A stretch of 64,000 bases of DNA from an uncultured Pseudomonadota bacterium (GTDB taxonomy: Bacteria > Pseudomonadota > Alphaproteobacteria > RF32 > CAG-239). Where the stretch lies: positions 14,045-78,044 of the forward strand of contig CABUWG010000001.1 of NCBI GenBank assembly GCA_902495305.1. The letters run 5' to 3'. The notes beneath the pieces are model-generated. The model did no database searches and had not been told where the DNA came from. It was given only the letters and a program-made list of their open reading frames with translations. Position numbers and translations under genes: made by a program. Shown here one piece after another: positions 1 to 8,196 of this stretch; the first letter of the stretch is position 1, and the number at the start of each line of letters is the position of its first letter.

Positions 1-318
1 AATGGCCTTGGGCTCATTCCCTTCTGAAGGGGCAGCGCCCAAAGCGTCAAGCTTTTTCTGAACCTTGGCCAGATCCGCGGTATTTTGCAAATTTGCCTGT
101 GTAATCTGGTTATACAGCTCATCCAGTTCCGCAAGCATCGGCACGGTTTCTTCCGGTGCGGTTTTGCTGCTGGTAAGCGTTTTGGTCATTTTATCAAGCT
201 GCTTGTTGACGGCCGTATAATTCGGCGGCGGTGTTGCAACATCAGCGCCGGATGTTTGCGCCAGAACAGAATTGATTGAAAAAACAAAAGATAAAACAAA
301 TAAGCAAATTTTAAACAT
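1..318 (-). CDS. DUF3772/MscS-type mechanosensitive channel, N-terminal part (cut by window edge)
   Basis: The 106 visible codons start at ATG 318 behind a GGGAG ribosome site and run off the window. The protein begins with a signal peptide (MFKICLFVLSFVFS, cleavage near VLA-Q) and continues as a periplasmic helical region containing KLDALGAAPSEG. A 'LDALGxxPxEG' segment after a signal peptide is typical of the DUF3772 domain that precedes the membrane channel of some proteobacterial MscS/KefA-like proteins, which release solutes under osmotic downshock. The channel itself is outside the window, so the assignment rests on this short region only. Confidence 0.6.
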   Translation of the reverse strand, partial: MFKICLFVLSFVFSINSVLAQTSGADVATPPPNYTAVNKQLDKMTKTLTSSKTAPEETVPMLAELDELYNQITQANLQNTADLAKVQKKLDALGAAPSEGNEPKAI

Positions 319-367
319 AAGCCTTACACTCCCTCAGCAAGAGAATATAAGCACGACATCAGCCTTA

Positions 368-724
368 TCAAGAGCCGGAGTTTTGAAAACTTTTGTTAAA
401 TTCCCGATTATTCGCCTGTGCCAGTTGAGTTAATTTGTTTTTTTGATTTTGTTTGGCGTAAGGAATTTCAAGATGTTCATCTTTATGCTCTATAAACCAT
501 GCCGCAAAACTGTTAGCAGATAACTTTTGTCCTGTTTTCTGGTATTCAAGATATTTTTTTTGCTGCTGTATTCTAAAATATTCTCTGAATGGAGCGTATT
601 TTTTATCACGGCATTTAGCCCTGTTGACGGCATCATTTTTTTTTCGTAAAGAATATAAAATCTCTGCTGTGTTTTTTTTATTTTCTTCCCAGTTCTTTCG
701 CTCATAATATAAAACGAGACTTGC
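368..724 (-). pseudogene. Lys/Gln-rich hypothetical protein without a start codon, in frame with the upstream HTH gene
   Basis: A 118-codon open frame follows the TGA of the HTH gene at 725-1060 in the same reading frame and ends at TGA 368. It reads like a real protein (YYERKNWEEN, KKYAPFREYFRIQQQ, SANSFAAWFIEHKDEH) but contains no ATG, GTG or TTG near its beginning. Two explanations fit: the HTH and this region were one gene interrupted by TGA, or translation began at ATG 705 in another frame and one base was lost or gained in the A-run around 680. Family unknown. I treat it as broken; the frame is convincing, the status is not certain. Confidence 0.5.
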
Positions 725-1060
725 TCAATTAAGAATTTGTTTTTTCAATAGTGAGAGATTATAATTCTTTTCTTGTTTGTAAAAAATAAAATCTAAAAGT
801 TGTAAATCGATGTTTGATAGCAAGCAGGATGCATCTTGAAATAATTCTTCATCAACTCCCAAAGTCTGAGCAATCTTCAAAAGAGGCAAACAGAGAACAT
901 CAAGTTTAGTATTCTCAAATTTTTTCAATTCTTCTTCTGAAATTTGAGCCTTTTCAGCAAGGATACGGGACGGAACTCCCATATAACGACGAAAAATTTT
1001 TATTTTGTTCTCTTCACTGGAAATAATTTGATTCATAAGGTCTATGGGAAGACGAGACAT
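725..1060 (-). CDS. Small XRE/cro-type helix-turn-helix protein
   Basis: 111 aa, ATG at 1060 behind AAGAAAG. Residues about 18-60 (IKIFRRYMGVPSRILAEKA, ISEEELKKFEN, LPLLKIAQTLGV) follow the pattern of an XRE-family HTH: first helix, 'ILAEKAQIS' recognition helix pair, then 'LLKIAQTLGVDEELF' as the typical end of the domain. It lacks any other domain. Likely a DNA-binding regulator; target unknown. It lies directly upstream of, and in frame with, the start-less region at 368-724, so it may be the N-terminal half of a longer ancestral protein. Confidence 0.65.
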   Translation of the reverse strand: MSRLPIDLMNQIISSEENKIKIFRRYMGVPSRILAEKAQISEEELKKFENTKLDVLCLPLLKIAQTLGVDEELFQDASCLLSNIDLQLLDFIFYKQEKNYNLSLLKKQILN

Positions 1061-1178
1061 AAATGTTTCTTTCTTAAAAGTTGGTATAATTTTGATATAG
1101 GAAATATTTTTTTTATTTGCAATTTTGCAAGTAATTGGTCATCATATTGGTAATATAAATACTTGGCAGAGGAGAGAA

Positions 1179-1636
1179 ATGAAAAAATATGTAATAGTAT
1201 TGACAACATTTTTGATGTTTACGAATAATCTTTGTTTTGCAGTTGAAAATACTAAGTTATTACTTGAAAAAACGGAAAAGAATATACTAAATGTCAACAT
1301 TTTTTTGAGAATGAAAAGCAAAATTGTCAGGAAAGCTGGAGTATGAAATGCTATAATTATTTAATTTCATTAAACCAAAAAGCACAAGATTGTTACGTCA
1401 ATGTTGCGAAAAATATTTTTGCGGAATTCTATGGGCAATCTGAAGAAAAAACGTCGGAAAAAATGGCTGAATATATCAAATTTATGTATGAGCAATATTT
1501 GTTTATTTATAGAGATACTAATTTTTGCAAAAAGAATAATTGTGGCATATCCCCATATTTGTATAGCGAATATGCCACAACTCATGCGGTGGAAGACTAT
1601 GTCTTTAAGGCGCTGAAATCAGTAGAAACGCGTTAA
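1179..1636 (+). pseudogene. Secreted small Cys-containing protein, frameshifted in a T7 run
   Basis: ATG 1179 follows a strong GGAGAG site and encodes a signal peptide (MKKYVIVLTTFLMFTNNLCF-A). The frame leaves the homologous-looking sequence at the seven T's 1300-1306. Reading continues in the -1 frame as FFENEKQNCQESWSMKCYNY and runs to TAA 1636, with several Cys (SWSMKC, AQDCY, FCKKNNCG). A secreted protein with N-terminal 'EKNCQ..W' and Cys pairs recalls periplasmic LprI/DUF1311-like proteins, but the match is weak. The second half could also be translated alone from ATG 1343. Either the gene is broken, a homopolymer length error is present, or the slippery TTTTTTG is used. Confidence 0.55.
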
Positions 1637-1642
1637 TAAATT

Positions 1643-2320
1643 TCAGAGGCATTTCCAGCCGTCCCATTTGCCGTTACACTGCCGGCATTCGTCTTCTTTC
1701 AGCTTTTGTTTGTCTTGCGGACATTTATAGCTGATATAATCGTGTTTTTTGATATAACGCTTACCGTGGCAAAATTGTTCATTCAGCTCTTGTCCGAAAC
1801 TCATGTCGACCGGCGTCTCTTCGTCACAAGGCCAACACATAAAGCGCCAATCCATTAACGGCCGGTCTTCAGGGCATTTGATAACGCTTTTCCTTTGGTG
1901 TAGCCAATCATAACGGATTGTCCGGTTTGGGCAACGGTTACGGCATTCTTCATTTTGTTCGCAATCATAAGAAATCCGCACGGCCTCTGTTGTTTCGCAA
2001 CATTTGCACTCCCCGAAAATCCCCTCAAAAGAAGGCCCCTCACAATCTTTTTCCGAAACAATCGGATAAAAGATGTAGGGTGAAAATCCTTTTTCATTCA
2101 ACTTGCAATAAACATACGGAGTATCAATAGAAACCACGCGGTTAGGACAATGCTTCAGACAATTCTCAGGTGTTCCGACTTCAAATGTCTGGGGTGCCTG
2201 GCAGTCAAAACACTTACCGTTAACCCAAAAAACGCAGTCATTTTTTGCCCACGCTTCAAAAGTACCAAGACTAAAAATTATTCCAGCCAGTCCGAATATT
2301 TTATGTATTACACCTCCCAT
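1643..2320 (-). CDS. Cys-rich secreted protein, paralogue A
   Basis: 225 aa from ATG 2320 (AAGGAG eight bases upstream; the GTG at 2329 is too close to that site). Signal peptide ends near EAWA-KNDC. The mature part has more than 20 Cys in repeating units: an ENCLKHCPNRVVS unit, an EECRNRCPNRTIRY unit, a C-P-E-D-R-P-L-M-D-W block and a terminal CNGKWDGWKC. This spacing suggests a disulphide-bonded periplasmic or extracellular protein. It is a tandem paralogue of 2406-3086 and the last gene of the operon that begins with a lysozyme. I do not recognise the family; immunity or inhibitor role to the lysozyme is only an inference from position. Confidence 0.75.
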   Translation of the reverse strand: MGGVIHKIFGLAGIIFSLGTFEAWAKNDCVFWVNGKCFDCQAPQTFEVGTPENCLKHCPNRVVSIDTPYVYCKLNEKGFSPYIFYPIVSEKDCEGPSFEGIFGECKCCETTEAVRISYDCEQNEECRNRCPNRTIRYDWLHQRKSVIKCPEDRPLMDWRFMCWPCDEETPVDMSFGQELNEQFCHGKRYIKKHDYISYKCPQDKQKLKEDECRQCNGKWDGWKCL

Positions 2321-2405
2321 CTTTATCACTCCTTATGATAACAAAAATATTATTAAGCGTAATATTTCAAGTAATTACCAACCAAATGTAATAAGTAAAA
2401 AACAT

Positions 2406-3086
2406 TTACTTGCATTTTAAGCCTTCCCATTTACCGTTACATTGACTGCATTCATCTTCTTTCAATTTTTGTTTATTTTGCGGACATTTATAGCTAATGT
2501 AACCGGAACCTCCGAGATAACGCTTTCCTTGGCAGAATTGTTCATTCAGCTCTTGTCCAAAACTCATGTTAATCGGTGTCTCTTCATCGCAAGACCAGCA
2601 CATAAAACCCCAATCCATCAACGGCCGGTTTTCCGGACATTTGATAACGCTGTATCTTGATGTTACACCATTATAACGGATTGTCCGGTTTGGGCAGCGG
2701 TTACGACATTCTTTATCTTGCTCGCAATCATAAGAAATCCATACAGGTTTTCTTGTGTCACAAGAATAACATTCCCCCCCGCCATTTTCAAAATAATTTT
2801 CTTTCAGACAATTTTCTTTCGGAACTTCTGTGTCTTTATATTTGGAATAAGCATCCTTTATCCTTAAGTCACAATGGACGTGTTCATAGTTAAGAGAAAC
2901 CACGCGGTTAGGACAATGTTTCAAACAATTCTCAGGCGTTCCGACTTCTAAAGTATGCGTTGTATAGCAGTCAAAACACTCGCCATTAACCAAAAAAACA
3001 CAATCATCTGCCGCCCGTACTTCAAAAGCGCCGAAACAAAAAAGAATACCTCCAAGACAGGTAATCGTCCGTATCATATAATCCAT
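2406..3086 (-). CDS. Cys-rich secreted protein, paralogue B
   Basis: 226 aa, ATG 3086 behind AAGGGG and one base after the lysozyme stop, so translation is probably coupled. Signal peptide ends near EVRA-ADDC. Same architecture as the neighbour at 1643-2320: ENCLKHCPNRVVS, ECRNRCPNRTIRY, NRPLMDWGFMCW, and the end CNGKWEGLKC, with most differences between residues 70 and 105. The pair arose by tandem duplication. The Cys count and export signal point to an oxidised envelope or secreted protein of unknown function. Confidence 0.78.
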   Translation of the reverse strand: MDYMIRTITCLGGILFCFGAFEVRAADDCVFLVNGECFDCYTTHTLEVGTPENCLKHCPNRVVSLNYEHVHCDLRIKDAYSKYKDTEVPKENCLKENYFENGGGECYSCDTRKPVWISYDCEQDKECRNRCPNRTIRYNGVTSRYSVIKCPENRPLMDWGFMCWSCDEETPINMSFGQELNEQFCQGKRYLGGSGYISYKCPQNKQKLKEDECSQCNGKWEGLKCK

Positions 3087-3087
3087 T

Positions 3088-3897
3088 TTATTTTTTCCCC
3101 TTAGTAAAAGCGTCTGTATTAATTTCGGGATAAAAGTTTTTCATTGTCTCAATATTACGTTTTATTCCGGCACCGTTGCGCCAGGATTCTTTAGCCACTT
3201 GTTCCCAATTATTATTATGAATGGCGGCTCTCATATTTTTATATTTTGAAAACCGGCTTTGTCCCAAAGCATAACTCATATCCATCAGCGCTTTTTGTTG
3301 CCCTTCTGTATACTCCCTGAAATTCGGATATTGTTTTATTACAACATTGTAGGCATCTTTGTATTTTTCTCTCATTATACGATCATTTTCTTCTGGTGCA
3401 ATGCGAATATTAGATTTATCTTCATAATAAGAAGCCGAAAAGTTGGGGCGATGGCTTCTTTTCAGTCTTGCCTCTTCATAAGCATATTCCTGCGGTGTGA
3501 GCAGCTTTCCCGTTTGGGCATGATAAGTTTTAACGCCTTTTGTCTGGTCAAGATTAATACCACAGCCGATAGTCGTATTGGGGTTGGAGGCTGTGTCAAG
3601 ATAAGCATAGGGAACCATTCCGCCTTCATTTTTACAGATATCCTCTTTGTCACGATTAAAATAGTACAAATATTCTTCATTTTTATCGCAGGGAATGGAA
3701 TCTATATTATATGAATTCTGGTAGGTATTATTCTGCCTGTTTTGTTGTTCTTGCAGTTTCTTTTTGCGTTCGGCAATTTTTGCACTCCTTTGTACCGGTG
3801 ATAGTCCGATTTCCAATGGCGCGCCGCCATATGCCTCTTCTTCCGGTACACCACCGTAAGCTGCATAACTGGGTACAACTTGAGATCTGTATGTCAT
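3088..3897 (-). CDS. Phage-type (GH24-like) lysozyme with repetitive N-terminal region
   Basis: 269 aa; start chosen at ATG 3897 because GAAAGGAAAG lies just upstream. Residues 1-60 are low complexity (YGGVPEEEAYGG, then a Lys/Gln-rich helix) with no signal peptide. From residue 90 the sequence follows phage T4-type lysozymes: E91 (KNEGGMVPYAYLD), D101, T108/T109 in NTTIGCG, then a helical part with GQQKALMDMSYALGQSRFSKYKNM. Predicted to cleave the N-acetylmuramic acid to N-acetylglucosamine bond of peptidoglycan. First gene of an operon with two Cys-rich secreted paralogues. Without an export signal it could be a secreted effector, a prophage leftover, or need lysis for release. No phage genes are nearby. 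Confidence 0.8.
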   Translation of the reverse strand: MTYRSQVVPSYAAYGGVPEEEAYGGAPLEIGLSPVQRSAKIAERKKKLQEQQNRQNNTYQNSYNIDSIPCDKNEEYLYYFNRDKEDICKNEGGMVPYAYLDTASNPNTTIGCGINLDQTKGVKTYHAQTGKLLTPQEYAYEEARLKRSHRPNFSASYYEDKSNIRIAPEENDRIMREKYKDAYNVVIKQYPNFREYTEGQQKALMDMSYALGQSRFSKYKNMRAAIHNNNWEQVAKESWRNGAGIKRNIETMKNFYPEINTDAFTKGKK

Positions 3898-3936
3898 TTT
3901 TCTTTCCTTTCTAAAAAATTTAATTTTTGCAAATAA

Positions 3937-3965
3937 AATATAACGAATCAAAAATCAAAGCACAA
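3937..3965 (-). promoter_or_regulatory. Putative sigma-70 promoter of the lysozyme operon
   Basis: On the minus strand TTGTGC, a 17-bp spacer and TATATT lie 40 bp upstream of the lysozyme ATG. Only the -10 is close to consensus. Confidence 0.4.
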
Positions 3966-4044
3966 TCAGCGACAGACAGCAGAAATGAGCTTTTGCATTC
4001 AAAAGCTTTTGAGAGCTTCATTGCCGGAGTTTTGAAAAGCCCGC

Positions 4045-4079
4045 AAAAAAAGACAGCCTGAAAAAAATTTCAGGCTGTC
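4045..4079 (-). terminator. Rho-independent terminator of the autotransporter
   Basis: GACAGCCTGAAA / TTTCAGGCTGTC hairpin at 4052-4079, followed on the minus strand by a run of U (A-run 4045-4051 on the plus strand), 34 bp past the autotransporter stop. Confidence 0.85.
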
Positions 4080-4112
4080 CGTAAGAGGATCTCTATATGA
4101 GTTTTCTAAATG

Positions 4113-7100
4113 CTAGAATTTATATTTAGCACTCAGAATTCCGGTATGATCAGTAAAGTCATCACGGAATTTGCCTTCATAACCGGCAGAAACATCCCAT
4201 TCTTCGTTCAGTTCTGCGGTCAGTCCGGCACCGGCTTCAATGCCAAAGCGGTCAAGCTGCTCACCATTAATCCGGTAAGAAGCGCTGCCGATATTGACAA
4301 TTGCGTCGTTTTCGCCGTCCATCAGGTCGTAAGTCATGGCCAAACGAGCTTCCGGACGCAGTTTCATGCCGTTGTCAAGAGCAAAGTCTTTGCTTGCTTT
4401 AACACCGGCAATACCTGTCAGGATATCCTGATTGTCGCTGCTGATTCTCTGACCGGCAGAGTCTCTGTAGGAATCCTGCTTGATGTGAGCATAACGCAAA
4501 CCGGCTTCCGGCGTCAGGGTATAACCGTTGACATTAAAGTCATAACCGGTCATAGCCTGCAGGCCATAGGTTTCAACATCATAGCTGCCTTTGATTTTGC
4601 CAACGGCAGTATGTTTGCTTTCGTCATAATCAGACATACCGTAAGAAGCAATAGCGTTAACATACCAGTCAGACGGTTTGTACTCTCCGTAAAGCATAAA
4701 GGTATGAGAGTCAACATCCGTATCACGGTGATGTCCGTCAACGCTGGTGTCGCCGTAAGCATAAGCCACACCGGCCTTGACATTTTCGGCTACTTCTTTG
4801 TGGAAGCCCAAAGCCACGCCGGTTGTTTCAACATCAAAGCCTTTGGCTTTTGAAGTGTCGTCGAGCTCGCTCTTGTTAAACAATGTGCGAACCCAGGCGG
4901 CAGCTTTGTTGAACATACCGTCGCCGGAAGATTTTCCTTGTGCGGCAGAAGCCACATGGCCACCGCTCAGCTGGGAAGATACTGCACCATAAGCCTGATT
5001 CATAATACCTGTCTCAACGGTCTGAACAACCGGAGCGGCAGAAGGAGCAACGTCTTCGGCCAATTGTGCGGCAGAAGCGGCGTCGCCTTTTTGCATGCTG
5101 GTATTAATAAAGTCATGAACGGCTTTGCCTTGTCCGCTCAGGCCGTCAACCAGGGCAAAAGCGCTGATTGTACCGGCAGCGTTGGCAGAAGCGCCTGCTT
5201 TAACGGCATTGTCCGCAACACCGGCCGCGTCTTCTTTAACGGCTGTAACTTCGCCGGTTTCGCCGTTAACGGACAAATCATAAATAAAGTTGTCGGCCAG
5301 TGTCAGTTTTTTGTCTGCTTTCTGGGCATCGTCAGTCAGAGCACTGGAAATTGCACCCAAATCAAGGCTGGTTTCTTTGCTCAGATCTGCATCATCATTG
5401 ATAACAACCTGCAGGTTGGAATTACCAGCAATCTTGAGATTATCCACACCGCTGGCGATGTTGCCGTTGACAACACCGTTCTCACCTTTGGCAACAGTCA
5501 AAGAAAGGGTAGAGCCTTCGTTCATGGTAACATCGCTGGTGTAAGAATTTGTACCGACATCAAGAGTACCGCCGTTATTGACGTTTGTATTGGTAACGGC
5601 ATAATTAGTACTTTCGGTATCAATTTTTACTGTACCACCTTTATTGACATTCAGGTCAGTGCTGGTAAGCTTGCCATTATTTTTTTCGGCTTTGTCAATT
5701 GTAAAGTTGCCGTTAACATTTGTTGCTGCTGTTTTAACTTCAGCTTTCAACAAATCACTTGACGTTGTATCGGTGTTGATGTTCAGCTCATCAAGTCCGG
5801 TAACGGCCTTTTCGATTGTACTGGCAGCAGAATTGACATTGATTGCAAATTTCTTTGCATCAGCTTCGGCTTTTGCCAAAGCGGCTGCATCTGCAGCTTT
5901 GTTCAATTTTGCTTTAATTGCGCCGCCGTTTAAGTTGAGGATAGAGTTATCAATTTCAAAAGAAGATTCTGCTTCTCCTTTTCCGGTTGCAATCAACATA
6001 CTTCCTTCAGCCAGATTAACCGTGCTGTTAGCTAACTTCATAGAAGAACTGCCATCTGCTGAGGTGCCACCGCCGGTGTTACCGGAAATCAAATGGCCGC
6101 CGTTTCCGAGGTTAATAGTAGCATTTTTGATTGAGCTGTCGCCATAACCCAGAATATAAGCATTGTTGCGCCATTTTTCATTATTTTCGCCTTCACGGCC
6201 GGCAGCAGCATTGTTACCGCTGATGTTGATTGTGGTTCCTTGGTCACCGCCGTCAATTTCCAGCGTGACTGCGTCAATGGTTGAACCGTTGGTCAGGGTA
6301 ATGTTTTTAGCTTCGCTAATTTTTACAGAGCCGGCATCACTAGTATTGGCAGCAACAATACGGGCATTGTTGTCAAGGTTGATGTCACCTTTAACGGCAA
6401 TCGTGCTTGTACCTTCCGTTAGGGTCTTGTTTCCAATATAACCACCGTCAGATTCATAGCCGCCGTTCATGGTAATATTTAAGCCTTTCTCACCTGCCAG
6501 TATATCACCGTTGTTAATGATTTTTGCAGCAGATTCAAGAGCGGTTTCAATGTTCAGGTTGCCATTGTTTACAACAGTTCCTTTACCGTCAATTTTTAAT
6601 TTGGCATCTGTTTCTTTTCCTTTAATGTAGTTTTTATCATTAAAGGTCAATTCTTTACTATCAGCGATGGTTAGAGAGTGGTCGCTATTACCGTTGAGCC
6701 AAATGCCTGTGCCTTCTGTCATGTTGACATTGCCGACTTTCAGGTCGTTGCCGAGAACAAGTTCGCCCTCATTTTTTGCATCACCGCTGCTAGAAGGCGT
6801 AACATCGCCCTTTTTCATTTCCAAATCAATGCCGGAAATGTCAGAACCGCTGGCTGTTTGCGTCAAATAACCGGTAACGGTCAGTTTTTTGCCGCCGTCC
6901 AATTTTGTTTTTTCATGTAAAGTAACAAAGTTTCCCATGGTAACGTCTTTTTCCAAAGTTGCATCACCAACGAAAGAAATTCTTGTGTCAGATGTTTTGT
7001 GACCCAAATCATCGGCCGAAATAACAGCGTTGTCTTTTCCGCCATATTCTTTGTATTCATCATCAGCTAAAGCATTAGATGCTGCAAATGCGGCTGCCAC

Positions 7101-7133
7101 CAATGCTGTTGAAAATAAAAGTTTGTTTCTCAT
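4113..7133 (-). CDS. Autotransporter with beta-helical passenger and C-terminal beta-barrel
   Basis: 1006 aa from ATG 7133 (AAGGAAAG upstream), beginning with a signal peptide MRNKLLFSTALVAAAF ending at ALA-DDE. About residues 30-680 are Gly/Asn/Thr-rich, with repeated short strands (NLNGGAIKA, NVNNGGTLDVG, STVNLAEGSML) expected of a right-handed beta-helix passenger. A helical linker (about 690-740) precedes the barrel, which starts near WVRTLFNKSELDDTSKAKGF and ends with the aromatic C-terminus LSAKYKF. This is the type Va secretion layout: Sec export, barrel insertion by BAM, passenger displayed on the surface. The barrel is close to that of 28853-31549, the passenger is not. A structured leader with a terminator-like hairpin precedes the gene. 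Confidence 0.93.
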   Translation of the reverse strand: MRNKLLFSTALVAAAFAASNALADDEYKEYGGKDNAVISADDLGHKTSDTRISFVGDATLEKDVTMGNFVTLHEKTKLDGGKKLTVTGYLTQTASGSDISGIDLEMKKGDVTPSSSGDAKNEGELVLGNDLKVGNVNMTEGTGIWLNGNSDHSLTIADSKELTFNDKNYIKGKETDAKLKIDGKGTVVNNGNLNIETALESAAKIINNGDILAGEKGLNITMNGGYESDGGYIGNKTLTEGTSTIAVKGDINLDNNARIVAANTSDAGSVKISEAKNITLTNGSTIDAVTLEIDGGDQGTTINISGNNAAAGREGENNEKWRNNAYILGYGDSSIKNATINLGNGGHLISGNTGGGTSADGSSSMKLANSTVNLAEGSMLIATGKGEAESSFEIDNSILNLNGGAIKAKLNKAADAAALAKAEADAKKFAINVNSAASTIEKAVTGLDELNINTDTTSSDLLKAEVKTAATNVNGNFTIDKAEKNNGKLTSTDLNVNKGGTVKIDTESTNYAVTNTNVNNGGTLDVGTNSYTSDVTMNEGSTLSLTVAKGENGVVNGNIASGVDNLKIAGNSNLQVVINDDADLSKETSLDLGAISSALTDDAQKADKKLTLADNFIYDLSVNGETGEVTAVKEDAAGVADNAVKAGASANAAGTISAFALVDGLSGQGKAVHDFINTSMQKGDAASAAQLAEDVAPSAAPVVQTVETGIMNQAYGAVSSQLSGGHVASAAQGKSSGDGMFNKAAAWVRTLFNKSELDDTSKAKGFDVETTGVALGFHKEVAENVKAGVAYAYGDTSVDGHHRDTDVDSHTFMLYGEYKPSDWYVNAIASYGMSDYDESKHTAVGKIKGSYDVETYGLQAMTGYDFNVNGYTLTPEAGLRYAHIKQDSYRDSAGQRISSDNQDILTGIAGVKASKDFALDNGMKLRPEARLAMTYDLMDGENDAIVNIGSASYRINGEQLDRFGIEAGAGLTAELNEEWDVSAGYEGKFRDDFTDHTGILSAKYKF

Positions 7134-7467
7134 ATGATCTAACTTTCCTTTTTTGTAATGTATAAACAAAAAACCACCCTTTTTATAAAGGTGGCCGGAG
7201 AGTTCGTAAATCATACAACATTAAATGATTCTCTTAGCCTTTAAAGTCGTTAAACTTCTGAACATACGCCAAAAGCTCCCCGACCATAGAAACTATGTAT
7301 CGGGGATATATTCATTATTACCTGTATTCTACAGATAACAATTTGACGATGTTATATCCTAACACCGAATGTTGTAAGAGCTTACGACAGCTCCGTACCA
7401 CTTGGGTACTGAATACAAATCTCTTTGTATCTGGCAACATCTTATACAGATATTTGACAAGATGCAA
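7134..7467 (-). promoter_or_regulatory. Long structured 5' leader of the autotransporter (candidate cis-regulatory RNA)
   Basis: The 330 bases upstream of the autotransporter contain no gene but are dense in perfect hairpins: 7413-7430 (ATACAAA arms, GAGA tetraloop on the transcript), 7395-7409 (GTACC/GGTAC), 7378-7393 (GAGCT/AGCTC), 7278-7305 (CCCCGA/TCGGGG with inner CATAG/CTATG), and finally the terminator-like hairpin 7167-7194. A possible promoter (TTGCAT, 15 bp, TATAAG) sits at 7441-7467. The order 'folded region, terminator, ribosome site, ATG' is that of an attenuator. No known riboswitch class was recognised. Confidence 0.5.
7167..7194 (-). terminator. Terminator-like hairpin in the autotransporter leader (attenuator candidate)
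   Basis: On the minus strand CCACCTTT/AAAGGGTGG pair and are followed directly by TTTTTTG. The hairpin lies upstream of the ribosome site (AAGGAAAG) and the ATG, so read-through would be needed to express the gene. Confidence 0.6.
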
Positions 7468-7547
7468 TTAAAAAATATCAGAAAAATCAAAACTTCTGCT
7501 TAATGACAATAAAACTTTGATTTTCAAAGTGTGAATAATTGCTGAAA

Positions 7548-7580
7548 GATAAAAGAAAACCGGCAGGATTTCTGCCGGTT
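7548..7580 (-). terminator. Terminator of the aldo/keto reductase-flavodoxin operon
   Basis: AACCGGCAG/CTGCCGGTT hairpin at 7558-7580 with an A-rich stretch on its left, which becomes a U-rich tail on the minus strand. It lies 24 bp beyond the flavodoxin stop. Confidence 0.75.
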
Positions 7581-7603
7581 CGCAAATAAGCGGATTTCAA
7601 AAC

Positions 7604-8185
7604 CTATCGGGCATAACCGAGGTCCTTAAGCCAGCCGGAAATCCCGAAAGTCCGGCTGCCGTATCCGACCCAGCCGTCAGCGTTGACCTTGCAGCCTTTG
7701 CATTGTGCCGTCATGTCTTTGACGGTGTTTTGAACCCCGCCGCCGCCGTGTGTAATGAACGGAACAACCGTTTTTCCGGACAAGTCATAGGTCTCAAGAA
7801 AAGAGCTGACTTGCGGCGTAATCGTTCCCCACCAGTTCGGTGATCCGAGGAATATTACATCATATTGAGAAATGTCGGCAACCTTGGTCAGCAGTTTCGG
7901 ACGGTAGTTGTCGGCAATTTCTTTTTTGGCCTGAACGGTCATCGGACGGTATTCCTCGGGATAAGTCCCCTCCGCCTTAATTTCAAAAAGCTCGCCGCCG
8001 GTTTTTTCTTTAATTGCCTCGGCCACTTCTTTGGTGTTGCCGCTGTAAGAATAATAAGCAATCAGAATTTTCGGACTCTCCGTTGTCATGTTTTTCTTCT
8101 CCTGCGTTGCCTGAGCGCACGCGGTATAGGCAACGGCCGTCAGAACGGTTGCAATAACGGCGCCCAGTAAAATAAGTTTGTTCAT
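7604..8185 (-). CDS. Exported flavodoxin-family protein
   Basis: 193 aa from ATG 8185; its GAGGAG ribosome site overlaps the stop of the upstream aldo/keto reductase, and the two are an operon. The N-terminus is a signal peptide or membrane anchor (LILLGAVIATVLTAVAYTAC, possible lipobox TAC). The rest is a flavodoxin: FMN phosphate loop YYSYSGNTKEVA, LGSPNWWGTITPQ, and FITHGGGGVQNT. It should carry FMN and pass electrons outside the cytoplasm. Partner probably the Tat-exported reductase upstream. The MerR-type promoter at 9467-9497 drives both. Confidence 0.85.
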   Translation of the reverse strand: MNKLILLGAVIATVLTAVAYTACAQATQEKKNMTTESPKILIAYYSYSGNTKEVAEAIKEKTGGELFEIKAEGTYPEEYRPMTVQAKKEIADNYRPKLLTKVADISQYDVIFLGSPNWWGTITPQVSSFLETYDLSGKTVVPFITHGGGGVQNTVKDMTAQCKGCKVNADGWVGYGSRTFGISGWLKDLGYAR

Positions 8186-8196
8186 CTGTTTTCTCC

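Noticed and set aside
725..727. TGA as a recoded sense codon
   Set aside because: TGA is the true stop of clear genes such as the aldo/keto reductase, tatC, hsdR and the merR gene.
374..4038. GCCGGAGTTTTGAAAA found at 374-389 and 4023-4038 as a mobile repeat
   Set aside because: Only 16 bp, two copies; the first lies in a coding remnant and the second near a terminator, too little to call an element.
4110..6441. Several open frames opposite the first autotransporter
   Set aside because: Low stop frequency comes from the Gly/Asn/Thr codon bias of the passenger; no start signals or domains.
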